Assembly: GCA_944380295.1 (NCBI GenBank)
Contig: CALWHE010000002.1
Coordinates: 57,237 to 121,236, forward strand
Length of the DNA stretch: 64,000 bases
Source: an uncultured Christensenellaceae bacterium
GTDB lineage: Bacteria > Bacillota > Clostridia > Christensenellales > UBA3700
Reading direction: 5' to 3'
Position numbers and translations under genes: made by a program. A model generated the notes under the pieces. The model ran no database searches. It saw only the letters and a program-made list of their open reading frames with translations, and had not been told where the DNA came from. Shown here piece by piece: positions 35,386 to 45,604 of the stretch. Numbering within the stretch: the first letter of the stretch is position 1; every line of letters starts with the position of its first letter.

Positions 35386-35762
35386 GCCGCCACCGATAAG
35401 ATGAGATATATGACGGCGCCGCCTATCACGCCGCCGAACAGTCCGGCTATCGCCGCCGTCACCGCCGTGCGCGCACGCTGCCACAGCGAAGGCTTTGCCG
35501 CGGCTTGCGGAGCCGTATGCCCCGCCGCCTCTTCCGCCTCCCGCGTCTGCCGCGCCCGCTGCGCCGCCGCCCTGCCGTTTGCCGTCAGACAGAGGCACAC
35601 TTCCCTCTCGTCCGAATATTTGACCACGGCGTAACCGTTTGTTTTGAGCGTGCCTATCTGCGCGCGCGCGTCCTCGCTCACGGCGTTCAGCTCTTCCCAG
35701 TCGAACACCTTGTAATTGTCGCCGCCGACGTTTTTATCCAGATAGGCAAGCAGTTCTTCCAT
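35382..35762 (-). CDS. Small tail-anchored protein, winged-helix-like (first of a pair)
   Basis: 126 residues. Residues about 1-72 resemble a winged-helix fold (TLKTNGYAVVKYSDEREVCL then CLTANGRAAAQRAR), followed by a Glu/Ala/Pro linker and a C-terminal membrane span (AGLFGGVIGGAVIYLILSV). It begins inside the hom stop codon (TAATG) and overlaps the next gene by 4 bp, so translation is coupled. Tail anchoring leaves the winged-helix domain in the cytosol. Function unknown. Confidence 0.72.
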   Translation of the reverse strand: MEELLAYLDKNVGGDNYKVFDWEELNAVSEDARAQIGTLKTNGYAVVKYSDEREVCLCLTANGRAAAQRARQTREAEEAAGHTAPQAAAKPSLWQRARTAVTAAIAGLFGGVIGGAVIYLILSVAA

Positions 35763-37036
35763 TATCTCTCCACTCTGATCACGTTTTCCACGCTGATCAC
35801 GTTGGCAAGACGGGATATCTCTTCCACGGACTTGGTCATCGCTTTTTCCGTGGTGAGGTGGGTGACAAACACGATGGGTATCACCTCTTTGCCCTCATCC
35901 TGCCTCATCTGCGCGATGGACACTTTGTGTTTTTTGAACACGTTGGCTATGTCCGCCACCACGCCGGGCACGTCGTGCACGTTAAGACGCAGATAGTAAC
36001 GCGAAGAAAAGTCGGAAATGATGTCCTTTTCCGTCATGCAGGTGTTCATCTCGCCGTAACGGGCATGCTCTATCTGACGCGCGCAATAAACGATGTCGGA
36101 CACGATGGCGCTGCCCGTGGGCAGATCGCCCGCGCCTCTGCCGTAAAGCATGATGTCGCCCACAGCGTCGCCCACCAGGAACACGCCGTTGAAAGAGCCG
36201 TTCACGCTGGCAAGCGGGTGATCCTTGGGCAAAAACACCGGATGCACGCGCGCTTCTATCTTGCCGTCCGCGCTGTTTTTGGCGATGGCAAGCAATTTGA
36301 TGACGTAGCCCAACTTGTCCGCCAGAGCGATATCCACGGAAGTGATGTGCGTGATGCCCTCGCGGTATATCAGATCCACCGGCACGCGCTTGTTAAACGC
36401 CAGACTGGCGAGTATGCTCAGTTTGTAAGAAGAGTCAAAGCCCTCCACGTCCGCCACCGGGTTGGCTTCCGCATAGCCCAGCGCCTGCGCGTCTTTGAGT
36501 ATTTCCGAATAATCCAGCCCCTCCTGCGCCATGCGCGTGAGGATATAGTTGGTGGTGCCGTTGATGATGGCTTTTATTTCCAGGATACGGTTGGCTTGCA
36601 TCGCCGCCGTCATCACCCTGATGATGGGCATGCCGCCGCCCGTGGTCGCTTCGTAATAAAGTCCCGCTCCGGTGGGCGCCGCCACGGCTTCCAGTTCCGG
36701 CCAGCTCTTGGCAAACATCTCCTTGTTGGACGTGACGATGCTCTTACCCGCGGCAAGCGCCTTCATCAAAAAGGTCTTGGCAGGCTCCACGCCGCCCATG
36801 CACTCCACCACGATGTCCACGTCGTCGCGCGCCACTATCTCGTCTATGGAAGACGCCAGCAAAGATATGTCCGCACCCGCGTCGGTAACGCGTGCGGGCA
36901 CTTTGTCGAGCACTGCCACCACTTCCACGTCAACGCCGTATTCATCGATGATAGCCTGCCTTCTTTCCGCCAATATCTTGTAGGTGCCTCCGCCTACAAC
37001 GCCCATTCCCAGTATTGCAACACCGGCTTTTTTCAT
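35762..37036 (-). CDS. hom: Homoserine dehydrogenase with ACT domain
   Basis: NAD(P)H-dependent reduction of aspartate semialdehyde to homoserine, the branch point to threonine and methionine. The Rossmann motif GMGVVGGGTYKIL is at the N-terminus; the ATTGGGMPIIRVM block and catalytic-domain GTTNYILTRM are family signatures. The last 80 residues, beginning YYLRLNVHDVPGVVADIANVF, form an ACT domain expected to bind threonine for feedback inhibition. 424 residues, standard. AAAGGAG precedes the ATG, 3 bp after coaX. thrC lies far away in another operon. Confidence 0.96.
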   Translation of the reverse strand: MKKAGVAILGMGVVGGGTYKILAERRQAIIDEYGVDVEVVAVLDKVPARVTDAGADISLLASSIDEIVARDDVDIVVECMGGVEPAKTFLMKALAAGKSIVTSNKEMFAKSWPELEAVAAPTGAGLYYEATTGGGMPIIRVMTAAMQANRILEIKAIINGTTNYILTRMAQEGLDYSEILKDAQALGYAEANPVADVEGFDSSYKLSILASLAFNKRVPVDLIYREGITHITSVDIALADKLGYVIKLLAIAKNSADGKIEARVHPVFLPKDHPLASVNGSFNGVFLVGDAVGDIMLYGRGAGDLPTGSAIVSDIVYCARQIEHARYGEMNTCMTEKDIISDFSSRYYLRLNVHDVPGVVADIANVFKKHKVSIAQMRQDEGKEVIPIVFVTHLTTEKAMTKSVEEISRLANVISVENVIRVER

Positions 37037-37039
37037 ATC

Positions 37040-37825
37040 TCACTCCTTTGTCTGTTTGGTATTCATGTCGTATATTATCTTCAGTCCTTTAAGCGTCAAA
37101 GACCTGTCTACGATGTCTATTATCTTTTCTTCCGGCACGGAACGCACCAGTTCGCTCAGTCCGCCCGTTGCCACCACCTTGACGTCTTTTTCTCCGCACT
37201 CCTTCTTCATGCGCGCCAAGATGTATTGCACCAGCCCCGTATAACCGTAAATAAGACCCGCCTGCATATTATTGCCCGTATTGCGGCAGATTATCGTGTC
37301 CGGCTTGACAAGTTCTATCTTGGGCAGGCGCGCGGTGTGCTCCACCAGGCTGTCCAAACTGGTCTTTATGCCCGGCGCTATGCATCCGCCCATAAATTCC
37401 CCTTCCGCGGTCACGTAATTAAAGGTGGTGGCGGTGCCGAAGTCCACCACTATGCACGGACCTTTGTAAAGATTGAACGCCGCCACGCAGTTGACTATCC
37501 TGTCCGCGCCCACTTCCTGGGGATTGGTGTATCTTATCTTCAAGCCCGTCTTCACGCCCACGCCCACCACCAGCGGCTTGAAGCCGAAATAATACTGGCA
37601 GGCATGCTCCATGGTGTAATTGAGATCGGGCTGCACGGAAGACATTATTATGCCCGTGATGCGCGAAATATCCTCTATCTCGTTCATCAGCAGCATTTTC
37701 AGCTCCGCACCTATCTCGTCGGCGGTGCGCAGCGTGACGGAAAAACGCCAGGCGTGCACCAGCTTGCTCTTGTCGAACAAGCCCACCTTGATATTGGTGT
37801 TTCCTATATCAATTGCCAAAATCAT
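37040..37825 (-). CDS. coaX: Type III pantothenate kinase
   Basis: Phosphorylates pantothenate, the first step to coenzyme A. The start is at 37825, where MILAIDIGNTNIKVGLF begins with the ATP-binding DxGNTN motif; upstream in-frame sequence is the other gene in a different frame. GADRIVNCVAAF and the GTATTFNYV block complete the ASKHA fold. 261 residues fits CoaX. It overlaps the upstream transporter gene by ATGA, which supports a shared pantothenate substrate. Confidence 0.95.
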   Translation of the reverse strand: MILAIDIGNTNIKVGLFDKSKLVHAWRFSVTLRTADEIGAELKMLLMNEIEDISRITGIIMSSVQPDLNYTMEHACQYYFGFKPLVVGVGVKTGLKIRYTNPQEVGADRIVNCVAAFNLYKGPCIVVDFGTATTFNYVTAEGEFMGGCIAPGIKTSLDSLVEHTARLPKIELVKPDTIICRNTGNNMQAGLIYGYTGLVQYILARMKKECGEKDVKVVATGGLSELVRSVPEEKIIDIVDRSLTLKGLKIIYDMNTKQTKE

Positions 37826-38490
37826 CTCTTTTTCTTCCCTCCGCGGCAGTATCCCGCACGTGAAAGCGCCATCACCACGGGCGGCAGCAATATGGTGAAG
37901 GCGGCGACTTCTATGCTCGCGTTCACCGCCAGCGTCACTTGGAAAAACTGCGGCAGGATATCGCTTGCGATATACATGTCGCCCACCATATAACACAGCC
38001 AGATCATCAGACACACCAATCCGGTGTTGGTCACGGTGCCGATGAATGCGGTGAACGCGGCTATCCCATAGGTTGCCGCTCCCTTTTTGCGCGACAGCTT
38101 TTTATACTCTTCGCTCCCCTTTTCGCACCCGGCGAGCAGCGGATCGAACTTTTTCTCCGCCACGCTCATCAAGCCGTTGTAAGAGGCAAACGCCGTCACG
38201 CCCACCATCAGGCGCGGCGGGACCGCCACCAGCGGATTTTGGAACACGGGCGCCGTGAGCGACGCCGCCCGCACCGTGTATGCAGCCGTCAGCATACCCA
38301 ACGCCATCAGCACGGATAAAAACGCCGTCATGCCCTTTTTGCCCGTGGTCGCCGCGATAAACACGGGTATCAGACAAAAAGCCAGACTGGCTCCGGCAAC
38401 GGGCGGTATCGGCGCAAAGACAAAGATCAGCTCGAACGCCGTGAGTATGGCGGTGAGGGCTATGGTTGCCGCGGATATCTTTCTTTTCAT
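37822..38490 (-). CDS. ECF transporter S component, probable pantothenate specificity
   Basis: 222-residue membrane protein with about six spans. ATIALTAILTAFELIF at the N-terminus resembles the A-helix motif of S components that dock to EcfT, and PPRLMVGVTAF plus GTVTNTGLV are reminiscent of PanT. No ATPase or EcfT gene is in the window, so it must use a shared module elsewhere. Pantothenate is inferred from the 4-bp overlap with coaX. GGAGAAG precedes the ATG, immediately after a structured 100-nt leader. Confidence 0.78.
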   Translation of the reverse strand: MKRKISAATIALTAILTAFELIFVFAPIPPVAGASLAFCLIPVFIAATTGKKGMTAFLSVLMALGMLTAAYTVRAASLTAPVFQNPLVAVPPRLMVGVTAFASYNGLMSVAEKKFDPLLAGCEKGSEEYKKLSRKKGAATYGIAAFTAFIGTVTNTGLVCLMIWLCYMVGDMYIASDILPQFFQVTLAVNASIEVAAFTILLPPVVMALSRAGYCRGGKKKR

Positions 38491-38590
38491 CGCTTCTCCG
38501 ATTAGGTTCGCAGGGATACCTATCTAAGCTTTATTATGCCGAACGCTTGCCGGGCATACGGTCAGATGTACCGCCGCCGACGTTCGGCAT
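38491..38590 (-). ncRNA. Structured leader of the panT-coaX-hom operon, candidate riboswitch
   Basis: The predicted transcript begins at 38590. The first 10 nt (AUGCCGAACG) pair perfectly with 38545-38536 (CGUUCGGCAU), enclosing 35 nt that contain a nested CGGU/ACCG. A second hairpin nearer the gene pairs GAUAGGU with ACCUAAUC (one bulge) and abuts the GGAG ribosome-binding site. No T-run terminator is present. The shape suggests a translation-controlling regulatory RNA, but it does not match a class I can recognise. Confidence 0.55.
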
Positions 38591-38596
38591 TGACTT

Positions 38597-38625
38597 ATTA
38601 TAGCAAATGCGCGCGCATTTTACAA
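38597..38625 (-). promoter_or_regulatory. Promoter of the panT-coaX-hom operon
   Basis: TTGTAA (38625-38620), 17 bp, TATAAT (38602-38597). Predicted +1 at 38590 coincides with the first base of the leader hairpin. Confidence 0.75.
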
Positions 38626-38674
38626 GTGATTGCACGATAAATCGATCGCACGCGGCGCGCATATTCCGCAACTG

Positions 38675-38695
38675 AAAAAGGCGGCTTGCGCCGCC
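38675..38695 (-). terminator. Terminator of the 96-aa membrane protein gene
   Basis: GGCGGC/GCCGCC stem (38680-38685 with 38690-38695), 4-nt loop, followed on the minus strand by TTTTT. Confidence 0.85.
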
Positions 38696-38706
38696 AACCC
38701 CATCTC

Positions 38707-38997
38707 TCACTTGGATCTGCGCAATTTGCGCGGATAGCCCTCTTTCAGACAGCCGTTTTCGTCAAAAGCGCCTATCTTGCGGTAATACACGTATATGAGC
38801 GCGTCCCACAAAAGTCCGACGGCGGCAAACGGCAGCGCAAAATAGAGAAAATACTGCCCGATGAGGTCGGTGAACACAAACTGCGCGCACAGCCACATGA
38901 TGAAGAGCACGGGGAACACCGTCATCACCCAGACGCGGTAAGAGAGCGGCTTGTCCGCATAACTTATCATCCATGTGAAAAAATTGTATTTTCTCAT
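38707..38997 (-). CDS. Small membrane protein, function unknown
   Basis: 96 residues with two hydrophobic spans (about 21-45 and 48-72, from VWVMTVFPVLFIMWLCAQFV and YFLYFALPFAAVGLLW) and a short basic C-terminus (PRKLRRSK). I recognise no family. Monocistronic with its own terminator; the start context is weak. Confidence 0.6.
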   Translation of the reverse strand: MRKYNFFTWMISYADKPLSYRVWVMTVFPVLFIMWLCAQFVFTDLIGQYFLYFALPFAAVGLLWDALIYVYYRKIGAFDENGCLKEGYPRKLRRSK

Positions 38998-39065
38998 ATG
39001 GAAATTATAACGCCGCGGCGGAAAAAAGTCAAGTTCAAATCGCCCGTCATTTTGCGCAGGCGCAT

Positions 39066-39099
39066 AAAAAAGCGCGCTTATACATTAAAGCATAAGCGC
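39066..39099 (-). terminator. Terminator downstream of the Cys-rich mini-gene
   Basis: GCGCTTAT/ATAAGCGC stem (39074-39081 with 39092-39099), 10-nt loop; six T follow on the minus strand after GC. Confidence 0.7.
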
Positions 39100-39212
39100 A
39101 CGAAAATCATCTCCGGCGGCGCCGGGATTTTTCTTTTGACACCCAACGGAACGCACCCTAATAATATATTATTATGCTTTCCCGGCTATTTGCGCCGCGC
39201 GCGGATATGTAA

Positions 39213-39383
39213 TCAGTTGCAGGAATTGCCGCAACCGCCGCAGCAGCTGAGCGCCACGAGCACGGGAATGATGTTGCAGTTGCAGCCGCCGGAATTACCG
39301 CAGCCGTTGCCCAGACCGCCGCAGCACATCAGCAACAGTATGAGCCACAGGCAATCGCAGCCGCCGAAATCGAAGTTGTTCAT
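39213..39383 (-). CDS. 56-residue Cys/Gly-rich protein
   Basis: A short gene on the minus strand. The ATG at 39383 has a strong GGAGG at a 7-nt spacing; the stop is TGA at 39215-39213. The product starts MNNFDFGGCDCLWLILLLMC and contains 11 cysteines out of 56, including two CCGG motifs, CDC, CNC and CxxCxxxC arrangements, split around two short hydrophobic segments (LWLILLLM and IIPVLVAL). Similar Gly/Asn/Cys-rich mini-proteins with alternating hydrophobic patches occur in clostridia, where some are called high-cysteine proteins; a spore-coat or disulfide-polymer role is inference. It has its own terminator and is divergent from glyS. Confidence 0.8.
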   Translation of the reverse strand: MNNFDFGGCDCLWLILLLMCCGGLGNGCGNSGGCNCNIIPVLVALSCCGGCGNSCN

Positions 39384-39464
39384 AATATCGCCTCCATATT
39401 ATTGACGGTTTCCCGCCTTTTCTAATTCACAATACGCAATTTACGCCAAAAGTGTTACCGCCGT

Positions 39465-39493
39465 TTGACAAATTTGCCCCGCGGCGGTATAAT
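39465..39493 (+). promoter_or_regulatory. Consensus promoter of glyS
   Basis: TTGACA (39465-39470), 17 bp, TATAAT (39488-39493): both hexamers perfect. The following leader is 71 nt, too short for a T-box. Confidence 0.95.
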
Positions 39494-39570
39494 AGCAAGG
39501 AATTATTTAATTACGCGGGACAAACGCGCACGCCTCATGCCGCGCGCCGTGCCCGATAACGGAGAATATT

Positions 39571-40956
39571 ATGGCACAACTGACAATGGACAAATTGGTT
39601 GCCCTGTGCAAAGGCAGGGGCTTTATTTACCCCGGCAGCGAAATTTACGGCGGCCTTGCCAACACCTGGGATTACGGTCCTTTGGGCGTGGAGCTGAAAA
39701 ACAACGTAAAGCGCGCCTGGTGGAAAAAATTCGTGCAGGAAAACCCGCTCAACACGGGCGTGGACTGCGCCATTCTGATGAATCCCAACGTGTGGGTGGC
39801 GAGCGGTCACGTGGGCGGTTTCAGCGATCCTCTCATGGACTGCCGCGCCTGCAAGTCGCGTCACCGCGCCGACAACCTCATCGAAGATTACATGAAAAAG
39901 CATCACTGCGAAGAGAGCATCGCGGGCTGGGACAACGCCAAGATGGAAAAATATATCCAAGACCATCAGATCCCCTGCCCCGTGTGCGGTAAAAGCGATT
40001 TTACCGGCGTGAGGCAGTTCAATCTGATGTTCAAGACCTTCCAGGGCGTGACGGAAGACAGCGTGAGCACGCTTTATCTGCGTCCGGAAACGGCGCAAGG
40101 CATCTTTGTCAACTTCCTCAACGTGCAGCGCACCTCCCGCCTCAAAGTGCCCTTCGGCATAGCGCAGGTGGGCAAGAGTTTCAGAAATGAGATAACCCCC
40201 GGTAACTTCATCTTCCGCGTGAGGGAATTCGAGCAGATGGAATTGGAATTCTTCTGCAAACCGGGCACGGATCTGGAATGGTTCGGATACTGGAAGGAAT
40301 TCTGCAAAAACTGGCTGCTCGGCTTGGGCATCAAGGAAGAAAACCTCAAACTGCGCGACCACGACCCGGAAGAGCTGGCGTTTTATTCCAATGCCACCAC
40401 GGACTTCGAATTCAAGTTCCCCTTCGGCTGGGGCGAGCTGTGGGGCGTTGCCGACAGGACGGATTACGATTTGAAAGCGCACATGAAGGTGAGCGGCAAA
40501 TCGCTTGAATACACCGATCCTTCCACCAACGAAAAATACGTGCCCTACGTGATAGAGCCTTCCCTAGGCGTGGAGAGAATGGTGCTTGCCATCTTGTGCA
40601 ACGCATACGAAGAGGAAGAGTGCGAGGGAGAAACGCGCGTGGTCATGCATCTGCATCACGCCTTGGCGCCCTACAAAGTGGCGGTGCTGCCCCTGCAAAA
40701 GAAGGCGCTGGGCGAAAAGTCGGAAGAAATTTACAAGGCGCTGAGCAAAGAGTTCTCCTGCACTTACGACGAAGCCGGCTCCATAGGCAAGCGTTACCGC
40801 AGACAAGACGAGATAGGCACTCCCTATTGCGTGACGGTGGACTTTGAAACGCTCGAAGACGGCACGGTAACGGTGCGCGAGCGCGATTCCATGGCGCAGA
40901 TCAGGCTGCCCATCGAAAGGCTGAACGAATACTTCAAAGAAAATCTGGCATATTAA
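39571..40956 (+). CDS. glyS: Glycyl-tRNA synthetase, homodimeric type
   Basis: Charges tRNA-Gly. 461 residues of the single-chain alpha2 class II type, not the bacterial alpha2beta2 GlyQ/GlyS type. Motifs: the N-terminal [25 protein letters not shown] block, motif 2 in [28 protein letters not shown], motif 3 in [14 protein letters not shown], and a C-terminal anticodon-binding domain. CRAC and CPVC cysteine pairs form the insertion typical of this type. GGAG precedes the ATG. Monocistronic with a perfect promoter and strong terminator. Confidence 0.97.
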   Translation: MAQLTMDKLVALCKGRGFIYPGSEIYGGLANTWDYGPLGVELKNNVKRAWWKKFVQENPLNTGVDCAILMNPNVWVASGHVGGFSDPLMDCRACKSRHRADNLIEDYMKKHHCEESIAGWDNAKMEKYIQDHQIPCPVCGKSDFTGVRQFNLMFKTFQGVTEDSVSTLYLRPETAQGIFVNFLNVQRTSRLKVPFGIAQVGKSFRNEITPGNFIFRVREFEQMELEFFCKPGTDLEWFGYWKEFCKNWLLGLGIKEENLKLRDHDPEELAFYSNATTDFEFKFPFGWGELWGVADRTDYDLKAHMKVSGKSLEYTDPSTNEKYVPYVIEPSLGVERMVLAILCNAYEEEECEGETRVVMHLHHALAPYKVAVLPLQKKALGEKSEEIYKALSKEFSCTYDEAGSIGKRYRRQDEIGTPYCVTVDFETLEDGTVTVRERDSMAQIRLPIERLNEYFKENLAY

Positions 40957-40963
40957 ACGGAAG

Positions 40964-40996
40964 ATCGCCGCGCAAAAAGCGCGGCGATAATTTTTT
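40964..40996 (+). terminator. Intrinsic terminator of glyS
   Basis: ATCGCCGCGC/GCGCGGCGAT, a perfect 10-bp stem (40964-40973 with 40979-40988), AAAAA loop, followed by six T. Confidence 0.93.
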
Positions 40997-41153
40997 GCCA
41001 TAATGTATATTTTTTGCACTTGACGATGTTTTTACTCCGAATGTGTCGAATATTCTCCGAGCGGGCTTTTTCATCATCTGAAACGCATAAGCGCCGAACG
41101 CTGTTTTTGTTCCGTATTAATATATGTGTTTTTTATGCACTTTTTGCGGCATG

Positions 41154-41177
41154 AAAAAGGGACGGCGGCGCCGTCCC
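41154..41177 (-). terminator. Intrinsic terminator of guaB
   Basis: GGGACGGC/GCCGTCCC stem (41159-41166 with 41170-41177), followed on the minus strand by TTTTT. Confidence 0.9.
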
Positions 41178-41183
41178 GATGTT

Positions 41184-42665
<1,482 letters not shown>

Positions 42666-42673
42666 TTACACCC

Positions 42674-42703
42674 ATTTTATTACAGGCGCGCGGCAAAAGT
42701 CAA
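42674..42703 (-). promoter_or_regulatory. Promoter of guaB
   Basis: TTGACT (42703-42698), 18 bp, TAAAAT (42679-42674). Confidence 0.65.
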
Positions 42704-42793
42704 ACACATTGCAGCATTTTGACGCATATCGGACGCGATTTTGCAGGCAAAGCCTCTTTTAATAATATATTTTATTTTTGAGTGCGCGTTATA

Positions 42794-42822
42794 TTGATAA
42801 AATTTTCCCAATCTGTTATACT
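42794..42822 (+). promoter_or_regulatory. Promoter of the GH3 gene
   Basis: TTGATA (42794-42799), 17 bp, TATACT (42817-42822). The leader includes CGGAGAG before the ATG at 42854. Confidence 0.8.
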
Positions 42823-42853
42823 GTATTAAACGAAAATTTTAACGGAGAGAAAA

Positions 42854-45517
42854 ATGAACGGCGAAGTAAATATCGACGAACTCCTTTCCCGTCTTACGCT
42901 CGAAGAAAAAGCGAGCTTGTGCAGCGGACGCGATTACTGGACGACCAAACCGATCCCGCGCCTGGGCATACCCTCCGGACGCATGTCGGACGGTCCTCAC
43001 GGTCTGAGGCTGGAAAAAGAGGATAACGACAAGTCCATGAACGAATCTTATCCCGCCACGGCATTCCCGCCGGCGGCGACTTTTGCCAGTTCCTGGGACG
43101 TTTCCATCGCGGAACAGATGGGCGAAGAGATCGCCCTGCAATGCCTCGATCAGGACGTTTCCGTAATTTTGGGTCCCGGCGTGAACATCAAGCGTTCTCC
43201 CCTTTGCGGACGCAACTTTGAATATCTCAGTGAAGACCCTTACCTTTCTTCACGCATGTGCGTGAGTTATATAAACGGCGTGCAGAAGCACAACGTGGGC
43301 ACTTCCATCAAGCATTTTTGCGTGAACAACCAGGAATCGCGCCGCATGACCATCAACGCGGTGGTGGACGAGCGCGCCCTGCGCGAGATCTATCTGCCCG
43401 CCTTTGAAAGCGCGGTGAAAGAAACTCAGCCCTGGACGGTGATGTGCTCTTACAACCGCATAAACGGCGAATACGCGTCCGACAACAAGCGCCTGCTCAC
43501 GGACATTTTGCGCAACGAGTGGGGCTTTAAGGGACTGGTGGTGAGCGATTGGAACGCCACCAACAACCGTATTTCCGGCGTGAAGGCGGGCTTGGATCTG
43601 GAAATGCCTTACTCCGGCGGACTGACGGACAGATACATAGTAAAGGCGGTCAAATCGGGCGAACTGAAAGAAGAAGACCTGGACAAGGTGGTGCGCCGCG
43701 TGCTGGAATTCGTCTATAAGTGTGCGTCCAACCAGTTCAGCGGCGTTGAGGCGGATTACGAGCGCGGACACGCCCTGGCGCGTCACATCGCGGAAAGCTC
43801 CGCCGTGCTGCTCAAAAACGAAAACGACGTGCTGCCGCTGGACGAGGACAAGGAGATAGTCCTCATCGGCGAGTTGGCGCGCACCAGCCGTTACCAAGGT
43901 TCGGGCAGCTCGCGCATCAACCCTTACAAATTGGTTTCTTTGACCGAGGCGATGACCGCGGAAGGCAAAAAATTCGTGTTCGCGCCCGGTTACGGCACCG
44001 ATAACGCCAATCCCGACGACAGCCTGATAACGGCGGCGGCAGAGCTTGCCAAGGGCAAGAAAACCGTGGTGGCGGCGATAGGTCTGACGGAAGACTACGA
44101 ATGCGAAGGTTACGACCGCTCGCACATCGATCTGCCCGCCGCGCAGAACAAGCTGATCGACGCGCTCTGCGACGTGTGCGAAAACGTGATCGTGGTGCTC
44201 TACGGCGGTTCTCCCGTGACCATGCCCTGGATAAGCAGAGTAAAAGCGGTGCTCAACGCCTATCTGCCGGGAGAAGCCGGCGGCGAAGCGGTGTGCCGTC
44301 TGCTTTACGGCAAGGTCAACCCCAGCGGCAAGCTGGCGGAATCTTATCCCCTTGCCTTGGAAGACTATCTCCCCTCCAAATACTTTGGCATGGGACCGCG
44401 CACGGTCGAGCACAGAGAGAGCATTTTTGTGGGCTACCGCTATTACGACAGCGCGGAAAAACAGGTGCTTTTCCCCTTCGGATACGGACTTTCTTACACC
44501 ACGTTCGCTTATTCCGACCTGCAAGTAAAAGACGGCAAGGTGACCTTTACCGTCACCAACACGGGAAAGCGCGACGGCGCGGAAGTGTGCCAGCTTTACG
44601 TGAGCGCGCTCGGCTCGCGCGTGTTCAGAGCCAAGAAGGAACTCAAACGCTTTGTGAAAGTCTTCCTCAAAAAGGGACAGTCCACGCAGGTGACCTTCAC
44701 GCTGGACGACAGGTGCTTTGCCTTTTATAACACGGAAATACACGACTGGTATGTGGAAAACTGCGATTACGAGCTGCTGATCGGCTCCGGCTCGCGCGAC
44801 ATACGCCTGCGCGAAACGGTGAGCATACGCGGCAGAGAAGAGGCGCCCATGCCCGATTACGTGAGCAAGTGCCCCGGATACTTCCGCATAGGCGAGCAGA
44901 GCGAGATAAGCACGGCAGACTTCACCGGGCTTTACGGCAAGGCGCTGCCTTCAAACATACCGGCAAAGCGCGGCGAATTCGACCTCACCACCACCTTGGG
45001 CGAGCTGTCTTGCTGCCTGATAGGCAAACTCATCAATAAAGTGGCGCCTTCCGTCATCAAAGGACAGGTGGAAAACCCGGACATGACCACCATGCTCATG
45101 CTCATGCAGGGCATGAAGGAACTGCCGTTGCGCGGTCTTATCGGCATTTCCGGCGGCATTGCGGACATCAAGGTGATACGCGGCATTATGGAATGGGGCA
45201 ACAAACACCGTTTGAAGGGCTTTTTCCTCATCATAGCGGGGCTTTTTGCCACCATCGGACACGCTTCCGCGCAAAAGGCGGAAAAGGCGTTAAAGCGCAC
45301 GGAACGGCGCGAAGCGCGTGAAGCCACCGCCAAAGCCAAAGCGGAAGCCAAGGCAAAAGCGGAAGCGGAAGCCGCAGCCGCCAAGGCGGAAAAAGCGGCG
45401 CGCAAGGCGGAAGCCAAAGCCAACGCGCCCAGCATGCGCGAGAGGTTCACCAACTTCTTCACGAGCGAGGACAAAAAAGATAAAACGGAGAAAAAGGATA
45501 AAGACCTCAAAAAGTGA
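42854..45517 (+). CDS. Glycoside hydrolase family 3 enzyme with unusual charged C-terminal tail
   Basis: 887 residues. Residues 1 to about 275 form the GH3 TIM-barrel, with the nucleophile in VVSDWNATN; the second domain (about 310-535) contains KHFCVNNQE upstream and IGELARTSRYQGSGSSRINP; a fibronectin-III-like domain follows (YTTFAYSDLQVKDG onward). There is no signal peptide, so it acts on imported beta-linked glucosides or xylosides; exact specificity is open. After residue about 690 comes an extra region with a hydrophobic stretch (GFFLIIAGLFATIG) and then about 90 residues rich in Ala, Lys and Glu. This tail may hold the enzyme at the membrane. Monocistronic. Confidence 0.9.
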   Translation: MNGEVNIDELLSRLTLEEKASLCSGRDYWTTKPIPRLGIPSGRMSDGPHGLRLEKEDNDKSMNESYPATAFPPAATFASSWDVSIAEQMGEEIALQCLDQDVSVILGPGVNIKRSPLCGRNFEYLSEDPYLSSRMCVSYINGVQKHNVGTSIKHFCVNNQESRRMTINAVVDERALREIYLPAFESAVKETQPWTVMCSYNRINGEYASDNKRLLTDILRNEWGFKGLVVSDWNATNNRISGVKAGLDLEMPYSGGLTDRYIVKAVKSGELKEEDLDKVVRRVLEFVYKCASNQFSGVEADYERGHALARHIAESSAVLLKNENDVLPLDEDKEIVLIGELARTSRYQGSGSSRINPYKLVSLTEAMTAEGKKFVFAPGYGTDNANPDDSLITAAAELAKGKKTVVAAIGLTEDYECEGYDRSHIDLPAAQNKLIDALCDVCENVIVVLYGGSPVTMPWISRVKAVLNAYLPGEAGGEAVCRLLYGKVNPSGKLAESYPLALEDYLPSKYFGMGPRTVEHRESIFVGYRYYDSAEKQVLFPFGYGLSYTTFAYSDLQVKDGKVTFTVTNTGKRDGAEVCQLYVSALGSRVFRAKKELKRFVKVFLKKGQSTQVTFTLDDRCFAFYNTEIHDWYVENCDYELLIGSGSRDIRLRETVSIRGREEAPMPDYVSKCPGYFRIGEQSEISTADFTGLYGKALPSNIPAKRGEFDLTTTLGELSCCLIGKLINKVAPSVIKGQVENPDMTTMLMLMQGMKELPLRGLIGISGGIADIKVIRGIMEWGNKHRLKGFFLIIAGLFATIGHASAQKAEKALKRTERREAREATAKAKAEAKAKAEAEAAAAKAEKAARKAEAKANAPSMRERFTNFFTSEDKKDKTEKKDKDLKK

Positions 45518-45552
45518 GCGCAGGCAAAGCGCGCCGCGCTTCCGACATAAGC

Positions 45553-45595
45553 AAAAAAACCGTCCGCCCGAAAACTTTCGGGCGGATGATTTTTT
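45553..45595. terminator. Bidirectional terminator between GH3 and PepSY lipoprotein genes
   Basis: CCGCCCGAAA/TTTCGGGCGG-type stem centred near 45574, with T-run at 45590-45594 and an A-run at 45553-45559 that gives T7 on the minus strand. Confidence 0.88.
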
Positions 45596-45604
45596 GCGGC
45601 AGGG

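Noticed and set aside
39494..39570. T-box riboswitch ahead of glyS
   Set aside because: The leader is only about 70 nt with no T-box sequence (UGGNACCGCG) or terminator.
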